Assembly (NCBI RefSeq): GCF_023703795.1
Contig: NZ_CP098518.1
Location: 3,224,001 to 3,288,000, forward strand
Reading direction: 5' to 3'
Source of the DNA: Haloplanus sp. HW8-1
GTDB taxonomy: Archaea; Halobacteriota; Halobacteria; Halobacteriales; Haloferacaceae
Length of the DNA: 64,000 nt
The translations under genes were made by a program, and so were the position numbers. Below are positions 59,694 to 64,000 of the stretch, piece by piece; position 1 is the first letter of the stretch; each line of letters starts with the position of its first letter. The notes below the pieces were generated by a model. That model worked only from the letters and a program-made list of their open reading frames with translations. It did no database searches and was not told the DNA's origin.

Positions 59694-62366
59694 ATGACCG
59701 ACGAGTTCGGGAGTGACGCGGACGGCGAGGGGGACGACCACGCCGGTCGTGACCGCGGGGCGGCGGCCACCGCGGACGCGACGTTCCGGGCGTCCGTGCC
59801 GTCGATGGACTGCTCGTCGTGTGCGGGCAAGGTCGAGCGGAGCGCCCGGGACCTCTCGGGCGTGACGTCGGTCGAGACACGGCCGACGTCGGGGACGCTG
59901 GTCGTCGGCTACGACCCGGCAGCGACGACGCCCGAGGCGATCCGGGCGCGGGTGACTGCGGCGGGGTACGCCGTCGCGTCCACGGAGACGGAGACGTTCG
60001 CGGTGCCGTCGATGGACTGTTCGTCGTGTGCGGGCAAGGTCGAGTCGGCACTGTCGGCGGTCGACGGGGTCGTGGAGTGCGACACGCGGCCGGCCGCGGG
60101 TCGCGTCGAGGTGACCTACGACCCCGACCGGGCCGGACGGGGCGACGTGCTGGCCGCGATCGAGAACGCGGGGTACGAGGTGGTCGAGGGCGAGACGGCG
60201 TCGGCGTCGGTGTGGCGGAGCGGGCGGGCGCTCAAGACCGCCGTCGGCGCCGTCGCCCTCCTCCTCGGCGTCGGCTTCGAGTACGTCTTCACCGGGGCGA
60301 ACGCGACGCTGCTGACGGCGTTCGGGCGGACGATCACGGTCGACTGGGCGCTGTACGTCCTCGCGGCCGCGGTGGCGGGCCAGGCCATCCTCCGGAACGG
60401 GTGGTACTCGGCGCGCACCCGGAGCCTGGACATCGATTTCCTGATGAGCGCCGGGGTCGTGGGCGCCGTCGCGGTCGATCTGCCCTTCGAGGCGGCGACG
60501 CTCGCGGTCCTGTTTTCGGTGTCCGAACTCCTCGAACGCTACTCGATGGACCGTGCCCGGTCGTCGATGACGGAGTTGATGGATCTCTCGCCCGATACCG
60601 CGACCGTGCGGCGCGAGGCGGCCGGGGAGGACGACGACGGCAGGGACGAAGTGACGGTGTCCGTCGACGAGGTGGCCGTCGGGGACGTGGTGGTGGTCCG
60701 ACCGGGCGAGCGCATCCCCGTCGACGGCGTCGTGATCGAGGGATCGAGCGCGGTCGACGAATCGCCGATCACGGGCGAGAGCGTGCCCGTCGACGCCACC
60801 GAGGGCGACGAGGTGTACGCGGGCAGTATCGTCGAGGAGGGATATCTGGAGGTGACGGCGACGGCGCAGGCCGACGAATCGACGCTGGCGACGGTCATCC
60901 AACTCGTCGAGGACGCCGAGCGCGACAAGTCGGAGCGCGAGCGCTTCGTCGACCGGTTCGCGTCGTACTACACGCCCGCGGTGGTGGCGCTCGCGGCCGT
61001 GACGACCCTCGGGCCGCCGCTGTTCGTCGGCGCACCCTTCGAGACGTGGTTCACACGAGGGCTGACCCTCCTGGTGATCGCCTGTCCCTGCGCGTTCGTC
61101 ATCAGCACGCCCGTCAGCGTCGTCTCGGGCATCACGAGCGCCGCACGCAACGGCGTCCTCATCAAGGGCGGCGATCGTCTGGAGGCGATGGGCGAGGTGG
61201 ACACCGTCGCACTCGACAAGACGGGGACGATCACGACGGGTGACCTCGGCGTCACCGACGTCGTGGCGTTGAACGGGACGAACGAGGACGACGTGGTGCG
61301 GTCCGTGGCGGCGCTGGAGCGGCGGAGCGAACATCCCATCGCGAGGGCCATCGTGGAGCATGCGGACGAACGGGGCGTGGCCCCGGGTGCCGCGGGACGC
61401 CCGCGGGAGGCCGACGGTGACACCTCCGAGATCACCGACTTCGAGTCGATCACCGGCGAGGGCGTCCGTGCCGACCTAGACGGCGTCACCCACTACGCGG
61501 GCAAGCCGGCGCTGTTCGAGGATCTCGGGGTCGACCTGGAACACGCCCACGTCGAGACCGACGGCGGACTGGTCGTCGACGACGACGTCGAGCCCACGGA
61601 CTGCGATCACGGCTCCTACCTTGATCTGGTGAACGACGTGGTGCCGCGCCTGCAGGCCGAGGGCAAGACGGTCGTCCTGGTCGGCAGGGTCGGAGACGCT
61701 CCGACGGACGGACGGCCGCAGTCCGGCGACCCGGCGATCGAACTGGTGGGAATCGTCGCCGTCGCGGACACGGTCCGTCCCGAGGCTGCCGGCGCCGTCG
61801 AGCGCCTGTCCGATCTGGGCATCGATCGGGTCGTCATGCTGACCGGCGACAACGAACGGACGGCCCGCGCCATCGCCGAGCAGGTGGGCATCGACGAGGT
61901 GCGCGCCGATCTGCTGCCCGACGAGAAGGTGGCCGCGATCAGGGAGTTCACCGCGGACTCCGAGGCGGCCGCCGCCGAGGACGCGCGCCGTCTGCCCTGG
62001 AACCGGACGAACGGCGGCGTGGCGATGGTCGGCGACGGCGTCAACGACGCCCCGGCGCTCGCGGCCGCGACGGTCGGCGTCGCGATGGGCGCCGCGGGCA
62101 CCGACACCGCCATCGAGACGGCCGACGTGGCGCTGATGGGCGACGACCTGACGCGACTGCCCTACCTCGTCGCCCTCGCCCGGAAGGCAAACGGCGTCAT
62201 CAAGACGAACATCTGGTCGTCGTTGGGCGTGAAACTGGTACTCGCCGCGGGCGCGCCCCTCGGCCTCGTGGGCGTCATCCACGCCGTCGTGATCGGCGAT
62301 ATGGGAATGAGTCTCGCCGTGACGGGCAACGCGATGCGGCTGGCGAACGTCGAGCCGGGGGAGTGA
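59694..62366 (+). CDS. P1B-type heavy-metal ATPase (Zn/Cd-like) with two HMA domains
   Basis: An 890-residue metal exporter. Two HMA metal-binding domains come first, each with MDCSSCAGK (Cys pairs near 38-41 and 108-111). Eight membrane helices include the transport-site motif CPCAFVISTPVS near 463-474, followed by DKTGT (phosphorylated Asp) near 508, the SEHP motif and GDGVNDAPAL. The last helices carry a Lys (VKLVLAAG) and an Asp-x-Gly (VIGDMG), the pattern of P1B-2 Zn/Cd/Pb pumps rather than CopA. About 40 extra residues with the sequence VVDDDVEPTDCDHG are inserted in the nucleotide domain. The leading TATA box at 59661 fits ATG 59694. Confidence 0.9.
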   Translation: MTDEFGSDADGEGDDHAGRDRGAAATADATFRASVPSMDCSSCAGKVERSARDLSGVTSVETRPTSGTLVVGYDPAATTPEAIRARVTAAGYAVASTETETFAVPSMDCSSCAGKVESALSAVDGVVECDTRPAAGRVEVTYDPDRAGRGDVLAAIENAGYEVVEGETASASVWRSGRALKTAVGAVALLLGVGFEYVFTGANATLLTAFGRTITVDWALYVLAAAVAGQAILRNGWYSARTRSLDIDFLMSAGVVGAVAVDLPFEAATLAVLFSVSELLERYSMDRARSSMTELMDLSPDTATVRREAAGEDDDGRDEVTVSVDEVAVGDVVVVRPGERIPVDGVVIEGSSAVDESPITGESVPVDATEGDEVYAGSIVEEGYLEVTATAQADESTLATVIQLVEDAERDKSERERFVDRFASYYTPAVVALAAVTTLGPPLFVGAPFETWFTRGLTLLVIACPCAFVISTPVSVVSGITSAARNGVLIKGGDRLEAMGEVDTVALDKTGTITTGDLGVTDVVALNGTNEDDVVRSVAALERRSEHPIARAIVEHADERGVAPGAAGRPREADGDTSEITDFESITGEGVRADLDGVTHYAGKPALFEDLGVDLEHAHVETDGGLVVDDDVEPTDCDHGSYLDLVNDVVPRLQAEGKTVVLVGRVGDAPTDGRPQSGDPAIELVGIVAVADTVRPEAAGAVERLSDLGIDRVVMLTGDNERTARAIAEQVGIDEVRADLLPDEKVAAIREFTADSEAAAAEDARRLPWNRTNGGVAMVGDGVNDAPALAAATVGVAMGAAGTDTAIETADVALMGDDLTRLPYLVALARKANGVIKTNIWSSLGVKLVLAAGAPLGLVGVIHAVVIGDMGMSLAVTGNAMRLANVEPGE

Positions 62367-62454
62367 CCGCCGTTACGGCGCCGGACGATACGGCCGTCCG
62401 ACCGACTGCGGCGTCACTGCTGTGTTCAGAGACGGAGCAAGAGTGAGACGGTGC

Positions 62455-62482
62455 GATTTTCGAGTGCTCGATGCTCGAAATC
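62455..62482. terminator. inverted repeat after the metal ATPase gene
   Basis: GATTTTCGAG at 62455-62464 and CTCGAAATC at 62474-62482 pair as a stem (one bulged T) with a 9-base loop, 90 bp after the ATPase stop and 70 bp before psiE. It could mark the end of the ATPase transcript or be an operator for the next gene. No long T-run follows. Confidence 0.4.
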
Positions 62483-62550
62483 ACACGCCCCGACGTTGGG
62501 ACCCGCCCCGGTCCCGTCGCTTTTATATCTCGGAACGGTAGTTTCGCGGC

Positions 62551-63084
62551 GTGTCGCGCGACGACGGGAACGCGAACGGAAGCACCGAGGGTGACGAGCC
62601 ACCCACGGAGTCGCTCGATCCCGAGGGCCGCGAGACCTCGGTCGGATCGAGTTGGGTGGCCGACGCGACCAATCGGTTCATCCACGGCGTCGAACTCGTC
62701 GCGGCCGCCGTCTTCGCCCTCCTCTTTGCCATCGGCGTCGTCGACCTCGTGATACAGATCGTCCAGGCGGCCCTCGCCGGACGGATCACCGACCCGCTCG
62801 TCGTCATCGGCTTCATCGACACTGGTCTCCTCCTCCTCATCATCGTCGAAGTGTACGAGACGGTCATCGCCTACACCGAGGAGAGCGAGACGCGACGGAT
62901 CGTTCGTCTGGTTATCTACACCGGCGTCATCGCGATGGTGCGAAAGACGATCATCTTCCGAACCGGGGAGTACGCGACGTCACAGGACGCCCTCTTTGCC
63001 GCCATCGCGTACACCATCCTCATCTTCGGTCTCGTCGCGTTGCTCCTCGTCGAACGCGGGCAGGGCGAACGACTCCTGAACTGA
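62551..63084 (+). CDS. phosphate-starvation-inducible PsiE family membrane protein
   Basis: A 177-residue protein. The N-terminal 40 residues are acidic and soluble; four helices follow (GVELVAAAVFALLFAIGVVDLV, VVIGFIDTGLLLLIIVEVYE, RLVIYTGVIAMVRKTII, AIAYTILIFGLVALLLV). The TGLLLLIIVEVYETV and IAMVRKTIIF blocks match the PsiE family, whose molecular function is unknown. GTG 62551 is the start; a good TATA element CTTTTATATCTC lies at 62520-62531, 20-30 bp upstream. Confidence 0.87.
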   Translation: MSRDDGNANGSTEGDEPPTESLDPEGRETSVGSSWVADATNRFIHGVELVAAAVFALLFAIGVVDLVIQIVQAALAGRITDPLVVIGFIDTGLLLLIIVEVYETVIAYTEESETRRIVRLVIYTGVIAMVRKTIIFRTGEYATSQDALFAAIAYTILIFGLVALLLVERGQGERLLN

Positions 63085-63119
63085 CGCGGGCTTTTGTGCC
63101 TGCGGCCGTACGCCCGGAC

Positions 63120-64000
63120 GTGACCGACCCCGTCCGTCCGCGTCCGTCCGAAGGCGAGTCGACCGTCGTCGAGAGCAACGGCGTTCGCCTCCACGTCGTC
63201 CGAACCGGTCCGCCCGACGGGACGCCGGTCCTACTCTTGCACGGCTTTCCCGAGTGCTGGTACGGGTGGACGCCGGTGGCCGGTCACCTCGCCGACGCGG
63301 GCTACCGCGTGCTCGTTCCCGACCAGCGCGGGTACAACGCCAGTGAGAAGCCGTCTGGCGTCGGCGCCTACCGGCTCCCGACGCTCGCCGCGGACGCCGC
63401 GGGCGTGTTGGACGCCGTCGATATCGGGGCCGCTCACGTCGTCGGTCACGACTGGGGGGCTGCGGTGGCCTGGTGGCTGGCGCTCGATCACCCCGACCGG
63501 GTCCGATCGCTCGCGGCGCTGAACGTCCCGCATCCGACCGTGATGCGGCGGACGCTCGGCCGGTCGTGGGACCAGCGCCGCCGGAGCTGGTATTTCGCCG
63601 CCTTCCAGGTGCCACGCGTCCCCGAACTGGTCGCGAAGGCGGGGAACTACCGCCTCTTCGAGCGGTCGATGCGAGAGTCGAGTCGTCCGGGGACGTTCGA
63701 CGACGCCGACTTCGAGCGATACCGGGCGGCGTGGCGACAGCCCGGGGCGCTCACCGCCACGGTGAACTGGTATCGGGCGGTGGCACGGTACCCCCCCGAC
63801 GAGCGCACCGATCCGGTCGAGCCGCCGACCCGCGTCGTTTGGGGTGCGCAGGACCGCTTCCTCCGGGCGACGATGGCAAGGGAGAGCGTCGCCTACTGCC
63901 GGGACGGGCGGGCGATCCTGCTCGACGACGCCACCCACTGGCTCCACCACGAGTTCCCCGACCGGGTGGCCGGCCACCTGCGGGACGGGTTCGAGGCGGC
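63120..64000 (+). CDS. alpha/beta hydrolase (epoxide/haloalkane hydrolase-like), 3' end outside window
   Basis: From GTG 63120 the frame stays open to the right edge (about 293 residues). The oxyanion strand is LLHGFPECWYGW (HGxP), the nucleophile elbow is GHDWGAAVAWW with Asp as nucleophile, and the histidine region DDATHWLHHEFPD is near the end, so the catalytic Asp-His pair of epoxide hydrolases is present. The cap domain contains ERYRAAWRQPGALT. Substrate unknown. The C-terminal few residues are cut off. Confidence 0.87.
   Translation, partial: MTDPVRPRPSEGESTVVESNGVRLHVVRTGPPDGTPVLLLHGFPECWYGWTPVAGHLADAGYRVLVPDQRGYNASEKPSGVGAYRLPTLAADAAGVLDAVDIGAAHVVGHDWGAAVAWWLALDHPDRVRSLAALNVPHPTVMRRTLGRSWDQRRRSWYFAAFQVPRVPELVAKAGNYRLFERSMRESSRPGTFDDADFERYRAAWRQPGALTATVNWYRAVARYPPDERTDPVEPPTRVVWGAQDRFLRATMARESVAYCRDGRAILLDDATHWLHHEFPDRVAGHLRDGFEA

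Overview
The window is chromosomal DNA of a halophilic archaeon (class Halobacteria). The evidence is very high G+C, strongly acidic predicted proteins, AT-rich TATA-type promoter patches, many leaderless or GTG-started genes, and archaeal marker genes: the proteasome-activating nucleotidase, aIF5B/IF-2, Nob1, ribosomal protein S6e, and the archaeosine pair ArcS and TgtA. The genus cannot be named from the sequence alone.

Layout. 1-3369: a membrane-anchored DUF4350-like protein (cut by the window edge), an SppA-type S49 peptidase and an ABC-2 exporter pair. 3443-4894: isocitrate lyase with a translationally coupled 75-residue protein carrying a duplicated motif. 4915-5936: AzlCD branched-chain amino-acid exporter. 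5988-6911: an overlapping operon of a SAMP3/MoaD-like ubiquitin-fold protein and two small partners. 7397-9414: an aldehyde:ferredoxin oxidoreductase homologue without Fe-S cysteines, coupled to a tiny zinc ribbon. 9440-13951: ArcS and TgtA flanking small genes and a decayed Tat lipoprotein. 14003-19993: CPBP protease, an FNT channel fused to two UspA domains, oligoendopeptidase F and PAN.

20094-28553: small proteins, a GIY-YIG-like protein, IF-2, Nob1, an F420/LLM oxidoreductase, a Rieske fusion, OsmC and tRNA-Ser(CGA). 28788-32694: microproteins, a winged-helix regulator with a membrane partner, and two molybdopterin-oxidoreductase-like proteins. 32824-44385: transporters (MFS, MATE), flavin and hydroxyacid dehydrogenases, a TPP enzyme, an aldo/keto reductase and a MacB-like ABC operon with an exported CARDB-type protein. 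44660-50935: NUDIX, conserved haloarchaeal small proteins, RimI-type acetyltransferase, aconitase, dUTPase and tRNA-Lys(UUU). 51001-64000: M23-like protein, lipoate-ligase-like protein, dihydroorotase, three UspA proteins, DHH phosphoesterase, S6e, a P1B metal ATPase, PsiE and a truncated alpha/beta hydrolase.

Most of the window is ordinary core chromosome. I see no provirus, IS transposase or CRISPR array. The items most worth following are: (1) a family of 82-bp near-palindromes present three times, always exactly 82 bp; (2) the small coupled protein upstream of isocitrate lyase, whose duplicated 14-residue motif is kept at protein level while its codons have diverged; (3) the SAMP3-like protein whose diglycine is masked by a C-terminal Thr while the next gene product ends in Gly-Gly; and (4) an AOR-family enzyme that keeps the pterin-site motifs but has none of the four cluster cysteines. 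All functional names come from reading the translations; no database search was run.
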